Part shown: positions 48,317 to 58,800 of the stretch, one piece after another
Layout of the letters: every line of letters begins with the position of its first letter
Position numbering within the stretch: the first letter of the stretch is position 1
Assembly (NCBI GenBank): GCA_013399115.1
Contig: VXAA01003837.1
Location: forward strand, 775,452 to 839,451
Direction: 5' to 3'
From: Anseranas semipalmata
Taxonomy: Eukaryota; Chordata; Aves; Anseriformes; Anseranatidae
Length of the DNA stretch: 64,000 nucleotides
Program-made: the position numbers and the translations under genes
Notes under the pieces: model-generated
What the model was told of the DNA's origin: nothing
The model's input: the letters and a program-made list of their open reading frames with translations, nothing else
Databases searched by the model: none

Positions 48317-48969
48317 CTGGTGCCTGTTTTAGTTTAATACATCAGCTCCCACTGCACTTAAGCCTTGTGGTTCAAAACCTACCACAGCCATACAAGAAAT
48401 ACAGCATCAGAGAGCTGGGGGATTATCTGGAGTAATCAGATTTTTGGTATAAAGAATCCTAAGCATTATTATTATTATATTAAGGTTTTTTTTTATTTGC
48501 ATTATGGCAGTTTTGCTATGTCACAACCCAATCGTAACATCATCGTGCCAACTACCATATGGCATATGTGGTACATTTTTATCTACATTGCATTGCGAGG
48601 TATAATTGGGGCATGTGGGCAAGCATGCCCAAATTAATTTCAAATAACTGCCAATCTAGCACGGCAGCTAATTTCAGCATGGGTCGGCCACTGAGTGCTT
48701 AACCAGCATCCTGGGACAAATCCAGCAGCCTGTACCTGGACCCAGCCCTGCAGCCGGCTGTTCTGGGCACAGCCCCGTGTGCGTGCTGGCTCCTGAGGCG
48801 GCTCGGGCCGCTTCTGCTGAAGCCAACAGAGCCAGCACGGTGCATGGTGCTGCTCAGCACATGCATATTCCTTGAAAGTGTTAAGGCTGTGCTTTTTAAT
48901 GGATTTTTCTGTTTTAAAGAAGGTAACAATCATTTTTAAATTGAAAAAGCAGGGAGAGAGCACTGAAGT
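48317..48969. other. Unique sequence; small GC-richer patch
   Basis: AT-rich to about 48690, then a GC-richer patch (about 48715-48845) with overlapping short frames on both strands. An ATTATTATTATA tract lies near 48467-48480. No gene is recognised. Confidence 0.57.
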
Positions 48970-49570
48970 ATAGAGTTGGAAAATCACAGCTGATTCAGTC
49001 GATTAATTGGCAGTATTAAGTCCTATAAAATAAGTAAAAAATACGTAAGTGGGTTTATCCTTATGCACATTAGCACAAGGGGGGAGGCACTGTGTTACTT
49101 TTAAAGTGAATCAATATTTTGACAAAGCTGATATTTACGCTCGCACATTTCCAGCCCTTTGATGCCCACGTGGGACTTGGCCTCACAAACATGGGTTGCC
49201 AAATGCATATTCATTAACCTCACAATTGGCTAATCCAATAAAAGAAAGAAAGAGAAAGAAAGAGAAAGAAAGAAAGAAAGAAGGAAAGAGAAAATTATCA
49301 ATGCCCTGGTAGCAAGCTTATGCAGTCATTTATTGTAAACATGATCCAAGCAGCTCATTCCGGGTGTGCTACTAAAAGCTTAAAAAATACTGGCACTGCT
49401 CACCCCCAAGTCAAACCCTGCACAAAGAAAGGGCCTTCAGCCCAAGCCAAATGGAAAAAGGGAATTAGAAGGATGTTACTCATTCATTACTGCCACTTTA
49501 ATCACTTAGAGTTCCAATTAAGAATAAATCATTAGTATTAAGTTACTTTATCCAAGACTCTTTATAACAC
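48970..49570. promoter_or_regulatory. Candidate conserved non-coding element with E-box palindrome, TCF-type and homeodomain words
   Basis: GATTAATTGG lies at 49001-49010, a TCF/LEF-type CTTTGAT at 49157-49163 and a perfect 10-bp palindrome CCCACGTGGG (canonical CACGTG E-box) at 49165-49174. ATGCATATTCATTAACC follows near 49203. A (GAAA)n tract (49238-49294) splits the block, and AT-rich unique sequence resumes to about 49560. No protein-like frame. Conservation was not measured. Confidence 0.37.
49238..49294. repeat. (GAAA)n purine tract
   Basis: About 57 bp of GAAA units with GAGAAA and GGAAA variants, all purine on the plus strand. Polypurine tracts of this kind can form triplex DNA and mutate rapidly. 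Confidence 0.95.
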
Positions 49571-50100
49571 ACATGGCTGGATTCAGAGGGCTCTCGGTGG
49601 CAAGATGTAGTGTGAGCTGAGAAAGGCAGGCAGACGTTGGCTTCCCCCCTCCCCTTCCCTTTCCCCCTTGCTATGAAATTGATAAATGAAGGCTGCATTC
49701 TAGGTGCAGCAGTAATTTCTGTAGTGCAGTCAAGTGCTAGGTCCCTTGTCTCCTCCGAGCAATGAGGCCACCGTCCCCTTTAATGCCGCAGCCTCCCCCT
49801 GGGCTGCCAAAGGGCCAGACCAGAACCGGGTGCAGTTTCATTTCCATGCACAAATCCCCCATGCGGGAACCCTCCCTTCATTCAGATCCATCCTTTCCAG
49901 AAGCAGGGGGCAGAGGGAATGGAAAAGCCAGGAGAGAAAGCGGCTGCCCTCCTGCCTGGCTTCTGAGCACCGTCACTGCCCACATCGCTCCGGCTTCAGA
50001 GGCACGCTGGAGAAATGATGTAATAGCATCCTCTAGGATGCCTTCCTCTTCCCTTCCTTCTTCTCCCCTTCTTCCTAGGGATAAAATTTCCCCAGCGGCC
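49571..50100. other. No gene; GC-richer interval holding a CTCF-like motif
   Basis: Mixed unique sequence with C-rich and CT-rich stretches (about 49650-49672 and 50040-50080) and several short overlapping plus-strand frames (49762-50103, 113 codons) without recognised domains. Confidence 0.55.
49900..49913 (+). promoter_or_regulatory. CTCF-like motif
   Basis: GAAGCAGGGGGCAG matches 12 of 14 positions of the CTCF core CCASYAGRGGGCRS by eye, failing only at the first two. It has the same orientation as the motif at 42139-42152. Motif only; occupancy unknown. Confidence 0.35.
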
Positions 50101-50560
50101 TAGATCACTGTCTGGGAAGCATATTTCCTTCTAATCGGTTTTACAGCTCTTTTAAAGTAATATGTCAGATCATTTTCTCCATATACATAGTTAATGAAAG
50201 TAACCCTACAAATTCATTTTAAATAGATGGAAGTTGTTATAACCCTGATCTGGAATTTATTACATTCATTACAATCTTGCTGAAGTAGGTAATGTAATGG
50301 ACTATTACTTTTATTATCTTTTTAATCCCTCAAAATTATTAGGAACTGACTAATATTTGGCATCACCCTGTTAATGTTTAAACAGAAATTGATATCTTCA
50401 TTCATCTAATAAATGATGGGGTCTTTTTTTTTTTTTTTTTCCAGAACTAAAGCTGGCGACTTTTTCTTTTAACCTGAACTAGGCCAAAAGATTTCTGAGT
50501 AAAATCATAAACTGCCAGTGTAATAATTTTATTAAATCAGCTCTTTTACCAAGTTATGAG
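50101..50560. promoter_or_regulatory. Candidate conserved non-coding element, about 460 bp
   Basis: A long, strongly AT-rich, unique block. Words include TTCTAATCGGTTTTAC near 50130, GTTAATGAAAGTAACC near 50190, TTACATTCATTACAATC near 50260, GGTAATGTAATGGACTATTA near 50288 and CATCTAATAAATGATGG near 50403. A T-rich tract ending in CCAG (about 50425-50444) interrupts it, and similar sequence resumes with GGCGAC and AATAATTTTATTAAATC to about 50560. No protein-like frame. Dense ATTA cores in unique sequence suggest a homeodomain-regulated enhancer. This is inference. Confidence 0.4.
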
Positions 50561-52130
50561 CCTGGGAGAAGTCTGGGCCCCACTGTTTCTGCAAGGAATG
50601 GATTAAGGTTTTATTTCAGTGGCCAATCCTCTATGCCAGTGTTTTGCCTCCTGACCAACGAAGAGAAACACAAAAAATTATGCAATAACTTCTCCTCCCT
50701 CCCCATCACAACAAACTGTCTTCAAAACTGTGTGGTAAGAGCAATGTTCTTCAAGGGGATCATCAGAAGTTTTAAATCAGCTTCCTAAAACCATAGCTTT
50801 CTTGCATGTGTTCTTTAACACAGTGTTCAGTCCCACGTCTTTGATACCCAACGGGATGTAATTAGCCCCATCTTAATTAATCACACACATTGTCAAAAAC
50901 ACAGGCATGTTCTTCCCATTGCCTGTGCTCTTAGGTAGCAATGCTTGCCAGTTCTTTGAGAAAATTTATTTTCGGACTGCAAGAAGAGTCCACTCATTTC
51001 ATCATCTATTCTGTGGCTGGAAGAGTCTTCTGGGAGCTGTTTTGGGGCAGCAGATGGGAATATAAGTGGGTGGTAGAAACTTTCCAGGGCCCACTCATGC
51101 TCTCCTGTGTGAGGCCACCAACATTCAGTGGTGGATGCAAAGTTAAAAGTGCAACAGCAGGGTTTTGCCATTTTCTACAAATCCTGGTAGACTGGGACCA
51201 AAGCCACTGGTAATCAGTGGCAGGAGCAGGATTCAACCCCATGCAAATGGCCTTTTTGCTTTTCCACACAAAATCTATCGCTTGGACTTCACTTATGGCT
51301 GAAGTCCTGTGCTATGCCAATGACTATATTGGACACAATTTCCAAAGAAGCTTAAATAATGAAGTTCCATTTTTGGAAGCTATTTAGATAGAGACTGTAG
51401 TATGCAAACAAGTTTCTAAAGGGATTTGCAAAAGCACCTCAATTTTATTTTAAATTGGTGATGATGAAGGCGCTTTTGAACTTTGCATAAAATACCTGTT
51501 TGTGCTTTGGCTTAGTTTTATACAGCTTTAGAAAGAGGAATCGAAGTCACTTCTAAAATTGCACTAACAAATCTGGCCCTTTGGCACTTCCAGAAATGTT
51601 ACCCAGCATGCAACCTTTGAAAACATCCAAGCTATGTTTTAATGCTTTTAATCTGTACCTTGCTTTACAAGTGCTATTAATATTCATTATAGATTAAGGC
51701 CAAAATGAAGATAACAAAGAGTTTTTTACAGTTTCTTTTGAGTTAAAACTGGGTTTTGCAGCACAATGCAAATGAAAGCAAAGAAAAGTTTCTTTGGACA
51801 GTAGCCCTAAAAAACAATTACTGAGGTGTATATATATATTTATATATATTAAAAAGATCTTTTTATTAATAATAGGTGAAAAATGTACAGAGTTGGTAGC
51901 ATGATAAAAGAACTACAAAGAGGACTCACGGCTTGGTTTGTTTTTAATTGGGATAAAAAATGAAAATTATAAAAATTTAGAAGCAACCTTGAAAGTGAAA
52001 TGTTTTCTGCAAATTGACCCAGAAAAATGAATATCAGATAACATATATTCACGGAAGTAAAGAACCCCAAGACAAAACATGAAAGGTAAGTCCAAGCTTT
52101 TAGTGAAAAAGATGAGAATATTAGCAGGAA
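50561..52130. other. No recognisable gene; AT-rich with a (TA)n tract
   Basis: Unique AT-rich sequence. GATGTAATTAGCCCC and CTTAATTAATCAC near 50855-50884 form a small extra homeodomain-word cluster. A (TA)n-rich tract lies at 51828-51850. Frames are short and not protein-like. Confidence 0.55.
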
Positions 52131-52445
52131 AAGCCTGCTTGTGCTGCTTTCGAGGAAGCTTTGGAAATCATGCAGAAATAACCAATCCGCAAACTTTTAC
52201 CTGAAATATTCGCATATACAAATATCACTTTGTGCTCCGTATTTTGAGAGGAGATGGGGTCAGAGATGCAGCTGGGCTCTCTCTCCTGGTTACGCCTGCG
52301 CTAATGTCAATTTATACCAGCTAAGGATCTGTTACGAACATAATCATGTTTTGAACTCAAATGTCCTCTCAAAGATCAATTACCATTTTAATCTTGTAAA
52401 ACTGAACCTGCTGCAGGTACCTGACCAGAATAATCACTGAACCAT
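52131..52445. promoter_or_regulatory. Candidate conserved non-coding element
   Basis: Unique block with retained CpG (TTTCGAGG near 52149, AATCCGC near 52185, TTCGCATATAC near 52209, CTCCGTATT near 52235, TACGCCTGCGC near 52290, TTACGAAC near 52332) in otherwise AT-rich DNA. Words include GATCAATTACCATTTTAATC near 52374. An open frame of 99 codons (52141-52440 plus) spans it but has no recognised domain, so coding is not excluded but is unlikely. I favour regulatory DNA. Confidence 0.37.
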
Positions 52446-53640
52446 GCCAGTGCTGTTAGCCACAACCTGTTTTTAGCTCATAGACCAGACATCCACAAAA
52501 GGATGTGGCAGAAAGATGCTATTTAATAGGACTTCTGTACTCCTAAATATATTTTAAAAATACATTCCCTTTTTGTCTCCCTACTGACTGTGAACAAACA
52601 AACAAATAAATAGATCTGGTAGCTGGTTCACAGAAAAACAAGTCTCTTAGCTGCACATTAGGACCAATACTTTCTTGTCTTGCATTAATGCTGTTCGTGT
52701 TTTATGGTCTGCCGCTGAGGCAGAGGAAAAGAATCCCTTTTTTGTATTCCAAATACTGCTTTAATAAGACTGAAACTCTCTTTCTCTCCTTATAGCCCTA
52801 CAGCAAATAAATGGACGTGTCAGCCCAACACCCTTGTAGGTTTAAACTGAATGGAAGTGTCCTTTTGAAAAGCTTGTTCTGTCTGACAGTCCTGAATGTG
52901 CTCCTATTGCAGTTCCTTTGAACACCCATCTTTTCTGTGTTGGTACTCTGCTGACATGGCTTTTCGTTTCGTTAAAGATTAACAGAATGCTACAGAATGA
53001 CAGGACTTTGTGATAACTTAATTGCACGAAACATAGTTGTTCCTATGCAAATCAGAGTATAATTGGGCACTAAGAAATTACTCTCCCTGTATAAAGATGG
53101 CAAAGTGGATTTTGGACACACATAAGGAATAATAATCTATTACTTTTTATTGTACTTGAAAAACATAGTTCACATAGTTTGTATGATTAGTGTTAGATAT
53201 GCATCTAATGGCATGAAGGTATTTGATTATGTACATTAAATATAAAGTCTAAAAGCTCTAAAGCCTCCTTAGTTTTAAGTGTATGTTAACAGCTGACATT
53301 GAAATTAACATAACAATGTGGAAGCTCTGCAATACATTCATAACCTGTGAATCGTAATGGACATACCTCTCAAAGGTCCCAGGGTATTTACAAGCCAGAG
53401 TGAACACTGCAGGAACTCTTTGAAATGAGAAAACACAGAAGAAGCTCCCTGAAACTGTTTCTTTGTTATAATTAGCTTTAGGTAAAAGGGTAAGTATGGG
53501 ATTATAGAATCATCTAAACAAATATCATAAACCAGATAGAAAAATGATATGATAATCACAAAAGAGAACTATTCCAGGGCAGTTGCTGCAGCCCAGAGTA
53601 AAGGTCCAGGGAAAAGAGCAGAGTGTATAAAGCAAGTCTA
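52446..53640. other. No recognisable feature
   Basis: AT-rich unique sequence with an AAACAAACAAATAAATAG tract near 52595-52613. Frames are short. No repeat family recognised. Confidence 0.58.
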
Positions 53641-54310
53641 AAAATGAAAATGATGTACCACCACAGAATTGGTGGTACTATCTACCAAACTTAAGACTCT
53701 ACCTTTAACAATAGCAAGGGATCATAAACCAAAGTACGTGAGCTAAGCCCTGTCTCGTGTCGAAAGGGCAATTACAGTGCATCACATCCTTCTCTCCCAG
53801 TGTTTCGCTGCAGACGCCCAACACTTTAGGAATGCTAAAGCACGACAAAATGGAAATGGTATTGGAACAGAAAGAGCCTCCTGAAATGAACTGTACGCAG
53901 TCCGTTGTGTTGGCATGATTGATACTGGAGCATGTAGGTGTAATGAAACTGATGCTGTCTCTTCTGCACCTGTGATTTATTGAGTACAAATTTAAGATGA
54001 GAAAAGGCCCCATACCAGGAGCTGCATCTTCCCCCTCAAAGAGGGTATGGTCATCCATCACCAGCCATTGCAAAAGGCCCAATAGTGAGCGGCTCATCAG
54101 ATGAGCCAATAGTCTCTTTGTTGGGATTCCTAACAAGTGTTGGATCAGCAAAAGTCTATTTAGGCTGGTGGACCTTTCAGGACCAATTTGTAGTGGGTCA
54201 CTGATTCTGCTAGTGTATTATCTTCTTTACTACTAGTACCAGTTGGGCAAGCAGCAAAGATTAATGATTTTAGCTGCCGACTGTTTGTGGCAATCTACTG
54301 CTTCTGGACT
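53641..54310. promoter_or_regulatory. Candidate conserved non-coding element with two perfect inverted repeats
   Basis: Unique, well-mixed sequence with retained CpG (TACGTG, CTCGTGTCG, TTCGCTGCAGACGCC, GCACGAC, GTACGCAGTCCG). It contains a hairpin-capable inverted repeat GTACCACC / GGTGGTAC (53655-53662 and 53671-53678, 8-nt spacer) and a 17-bp palindrome GGCTCATC-A-GATGAGCC (54091-54107). A minus-strand open frame of 148 codons (53705-54151) lies inside and resembles no family I know. It could be a small exon, but the lack of a recognisable domain makes regulatory DNA or a non-coding RNA more likely. Conservation is untested. Confidence 0.4.
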
Positions 54311-55760
54311 AAAGATTAAGATTTTTTTGTGTTTTACTCGAAAGGACACACCTTTTATCCAGGACCCTGTTTATTTGCTGAGTTCTGTACAAATAATAAT
54401 AATAAAAAAATAATGGGCACCTCAGCTGCATTTTTAATGGCAATAAAAAGATTTTTGCTAGTGCATAGCACAACAAAGAGGGTTTTGCAAGGGAATAATA
54501 AAACTCAAAGCTGAGAATAAGTTTCATTCTCATTGGACTGGAGAATATGGCACAGCACAGCTGTTTTACCTATCCCCCAATACACATTGCTGGGGAAATA
54601 CAAAGATCTCCCTCCTCCTCTTTAAAGCAAAGGGAAAGAGGGAAATGGGGCTCTCTACAGCAAGAGCTCCTTTTTTCCAGGTTGATCTTTCATTATTTTG
54701 CATAGCAGAAATCCCCATTTAAATGGATTTAGTGATGGTGCAAAATACCTTGAGACCCGCCCCAGCAACCTGAGCCTGTGCTGAGGCCTCTTGGCACCAG
54801 GGAGCTCCAGGGATGCTGGGTGGCTTCGGTCACTTTTTGAGCCAATTTCTTTGTAAGATTGACCAGAAATGATGATGCTGTGACCATATCATCCCCAAGG
54901 CTACCAAAGCTGGCAGCCCTGTTTTCAGTGGGGCAGAGCAACATGGGAGCACTGACCGACAGCTTCCAGGAAAGCAGAAAGGAGTGGGGAGAGATGTGGG
55001 TGAATTTGTCTTTTCAGAGATGTTAGCTGTCTCTCACTAGCATGCTAGCAAACGGAGACACGTTCCCAAGCTCAAGGGGGTGGTTTGGCAGGATGTGGGG
55101 CACATCTAGAGAAATGCCACTGACTCCTTATAAAAAGACAAGACCTTGCACTGCTCAGCCCTTGGGCCCAGAAGAAAGGACAAACCACTACTGAAGAGAT
55201 CAGAAATGGAAATATAGTGACTACAAAGTAATCCTGCTGGTGGAAGAACAGGCAAAAACAGGATAAAAGAACTCAAACCAAAGCACTTCTGAAAACCCTG
55301 GTGCAAGTTTTCATTATTGGCATTACATGTGAAAGAAACTTTCCAGTGACTGAGACAGAGATTGCAGCCCTGCCATAGGCAAAGGTCAGGCCGGCAGAAA
55401 GATGTGAGCTGCTGGTGGTGTGAAAATGGTTCAGAAAGCAGCACAACTCCGGCATCTTGGATCTAGGCAGGAATTCCTCTTTCCAAAGGGCTTCAGCTGC
55501 TGATAGGCAAAGGGCTCATGGGTGAGCTTGGGACGTCCCATGTGCTCCGGCAGCCCTCACATCCCCGTGAGGCTGAAGATGTCGTGCAGCAGCATTTCCA
55601 AAGGAAAGCCCAGGGTTTTCCCTCAGTTGAAAAATAGGACAAAGCATCCAAGTGCGTGAAAAATGCACTCATCGAGGATCTAATCTTTAAAGGGAAGAAT
55701 TCTATAAATGACCTAATAATAAAGTGATCTAATTGTTTCCACAACTGCTTCCTAAACTAC
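54311..55760. other. No recognisable feature
   Basis: Unique sequence with an AATAATAATAATAA tract near 54392-54406. Short frames on both strands (55106-55444 minus, 112 codons) show no known domain. Confidence 0.57.
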
Positions 55761-55960
55761 CAGGGCCTTTTCTCCTCGCTTGTCATTGTTCATGGAGCCA
55801 TAAATCACAACCCGGGAGATCACTCAGCTCTTGACAATTTGCAGCCATACTACTGAGTCTCACATTTGGCTGGGCTGCGATCACTGACAAGCTGTTACTT
55901 AAGTAGTTGACAGGTTCAAAATAGCCCAAGCTACAAGGATACCATCAAGTAAAGAGCTTT
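55761..55960. promoter_or_regulatory. Candidate conserved non-coding element
   Basis: Compact unique block with CCATAAATCAC near 55799, CCCGGGAGATCACTC near 55811 and GCGATCACTGAC near 55877. The 7-mer GATCACT therefore recurs at 55818-55824 and 55879-55885. CATTGTTCATGG (SOX-type core) occurs near 55784. No protein-like frame. Regulatory role is inferred. Confidence 0.33.
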
Positions 55961-56234
55961 TAATTCATTTTTTTTGGATGCTTATCTTCTACTCTTCTTA
56001 CAAGCACTGTCAGAAGACATGAGTACTCCACTGTAGGTGTTTCAAAATCACATTATGAAACCTAATATGAATTTTCTTCTGTACCATTTATTGAAATATC
56101 ATTGCAATTTTGCAAGGCAGGCAAAGGTCTCTCATTTTAAAGGACATTTATTCAAAAAAGTCTTCAATGTGTTACGTACAGGGTGTTTTCATCAAACACG
56201 AAAAATGCAGGAAGCTGAAAACTATACACCTTCT

Positions 56235-56255
56235 AAAAAAAAAAAAAAAAAAAAA
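56235..56255. repeat. Poly(A) tract, 21 A
   Basis: Uninterrupted A run. No recognisable retrocopy upstream. Confidence 0.94.
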
Positions 56256-56845
56256 CAGCAACACATTGCACCTGGTTCTGTTTGGGTGGCCCTTTGGATT
56301 TGTCCTCAGTGGCACATGGCTGCTGCCATCCGCATGGTTCCCTGGGAGCGAGGTGCTGGAGCCAGGGCTCCCCTGGTTGGGAGCAAAAGGGAGAGCTCCT
56401 GCCTCGTTCAGCTGCCTGAGCAGCCTGTGGCATTGCAAAGCAAACAGCACTACTGGCAACAAAGGCAGGGTGATGATGTATATATTTTAAATCCCAGCTA
56501 GGCAAACAACAGTAGGTGTTTCTCAAATTTGATCTGCTGGATGACAAACACTCTTTGCTCTTTTGTTCCCCCAGCAAAACTGAGCTTGCCCATGTTGCAG
56601 CTGTATTTCATTCCCTGGTCAGCGTGGCAGACGTGTTTTGACACTGCTCAGTGAACCTGGGCCATATTTTAAGCACACAGCTATGGAACATAGGGTGCAT
56701 CTAGCACTGTAAAACCCTACACTGAAATCTCTCTTCCCCGTATGAATGGCAGAAAATGTCCTTCCCAACCCACTTCACAAATAATCTTACAATTTATGAA
56801 GTTCAGACTTATTCCTCCAGATACATTCTTGGATTTAATGCCATT

Positions 56846-56896
56846 AAACAAACAAACAATCAAACCAAACCAAACCAAAACAAACAAAACAAAAAC

Positions 56897-56927
<31 letters not shown>

Positions 56928-56943
56928 ACAAAACAACAAAAAA
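56846..56943. repeat. (CAAAA)n-type A-rich simple repeat
   Basis: About 98 bp of CAAA, CCAAA, CAAAA and CAAAAA units with graded unit length. The left part favours CAAAC/CCAAA units and the right part CAAAAA. No SINE body is recognised next to it, so it is listed as a simple repeat. Confidence 0.93.
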
Positions 56944-58640
56944 TTGATACTAGATATTAAGCTGAGCTCGTAACTTCTGTCAAGCTCCCTTGTTGGTTCT
57001 TCATGTTGGGATGGTCATCCCATGTGCTGCAGTGTCTCTCTGTAAGGAAGTTCTCCCATATCCAGGGAAAGTAATAAAACAAGTTTCTTCAGTGAATCAT
57101 TGGAAGGTGACCTAACCTTTGCTCAGAAGGAGCAAACACCTGCCAGAAAGCTGGGGCTTTCCTGGCCCAAACAAAAGACACTAAGAAATGAATTTAATAT
57201 CTGGACATTGGCATGGGAAGAGGCAGTGTTATGGTGAACTCCTAAAGCAGCTGTATCGGAAACAAAAAGGGGAATTATCTGTGGCAGAAATAAAGGTCAT
57301 ACAAATAACTTCATGGTGTGAAGAATGGTGAAAATGAAAGAAAAAAAAAGATCCTGCAGAGACAACATAGTGATTTGCTTTTTTTTTTTTTTTTCCCAAA
57401 CACTGCCAGCCTGAGAGTACACATCTTTTTTAAGTGTCCTTTATTTGGTTTTGGCCAGTCTGGTTTCATGAAACCAGAGCACAAGCCGAGGACACCAGCA
57501 GGTTGTGCTAGGCAGGGACCCAGCCATGAGCTTGAAATTTTCCCAAACTTTGGCTGGAGAGCAAAGCCAAGACAGTTCCTCACAGCCAGAGATGAGGAGA
57601 ACGTGCTTATGGCAGAGCTACATGCAGCAGGGCGCTTTTCTGTGCCCTCCCAGCTAGGGTACAGGAGGTGTAAATGCTGCTTGCATCTGCAGGGGAACCT
57701 GTTCAAACTCAAGTCTTCCTGCTTAAAGCAGGTTTTGCAGAAAAATAAAATACCCTGAATGCAGAAACCCATTGCAAACAGGGCAGAACAACAACTGGAG
57801 AATTCCCTTCCTTTTCACTCTAAGTAGAGCTTTATTGCATCTAAGCTCAGACTTGGATACAGGTTTTTTCCCTGCTGAATTCAAAGGCAAAGTGCACAGC
57901 TGGCCTAGGCTCCAGCCTTCTGTATACAACATCGACCTGCCTTAAAGGAAGATTGTATCTCTGCTGATGATGTTGAATAGCTGGAGCCAAGGAAAAGGGC
58001 ATCACACGAGGTGCAGCTGGCCAGAAGCTGCTCAGTGGAACACAGCTCGACACCAAGCAAAGCCAAGCAGCGGAGCACTCGGGTGTCTTTGCACGGGGAC
58101 TTAGTGGAGCACTTAGGGCAACGTGGCACAGAGCAGTGTGTCATCATTATACCTAATGAGAGAATGGCTCCCCTGTAAGGGCAGTCCAGGACAAAGCCTG
58201 AATGCATGTAAAAGTATTGTCTGCAAAGTGCTGCTTGCAAAATCGCCTTCCTGCAAAATAACAGAATCAACTAGCAGCCCCAGACTATTTGCCTTCATTT
58301 AGATATTTAAGGATCATACAGTAATGGATCATCCAGCTCTTCCTTAGGAGATTTTTAGCCAATAAGGCAGGCACAGGAAGGCCAAGTAACATGGCCACGG
58401 CCACTCAAGAAATTGGAGGCAGAGCAGGAAAACTGATTTTTTTTTTTCCCAGTTCCATTAGTTGCTCAAACTTCTGGAGGATGGTGTTTGTAGAAACTAA
58501 CAGGAGTTTCAGTGGTTTAAGGTCAGGCCCAGTCACAGCAAAACCCTGGGGCCAAATGTGTTTCTCCTGCTCTCCCTTTTCTCCAGCAAATGCGTCTTCC
58601 ATCGCTTTCCGTGGGGAAGGTCAGTCCTTCACTGGAGTCC

Positions 58641-58800
58641 CTTGAATACAGAGAAGCTTCTGGGAGCACACTGAGCAAATGGGTTATTTTGAAAGGACAA
58701 GTTAGCTCTATAATTTGCCTTCACAATGTGTTCTGCACTCTAATTACAAATGCAAACACAGTAATTGAGAACAGCATCATAAAACTCTAAAGGAAGCCAT
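58641..58800. promoter_or_regulatory. Weak candidate non-coding element
   Basis: AT-rich unique stretch with CTCTAATTACAAATGC near 58738 and ACAGTAATTGAG near 58757, two homeodomain-type words about 20 bp apart. Function is inferred and weakly supported. Confidence 0.27.

Larger units (their letters stand above)
55961..58640. other. No recognisable gene; A- and T-rich tracts
   Basis: Unique sequence. Frames such as 56037-56501 plus (154 codons) and 57311-57772 minus (153 codons) run through the A/T homopolymers at 56235-56255 and about 57378-57394, which create artificial poly-lysine or poly-phenylalanine runs. No domain is recognised. Confidence 0.55.

Noticed and set aside
56037..56577. 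Frames with poly-lysine or poly-phenylalanine runs
   Set aside because: The runs are translations of the A21 homopolymer at 56235-56255.
57311..57772. 153-codon minus-strand frame
   Set aside because: Runs through the T-rich tract near 57378-57394 and shows no recognised domain.
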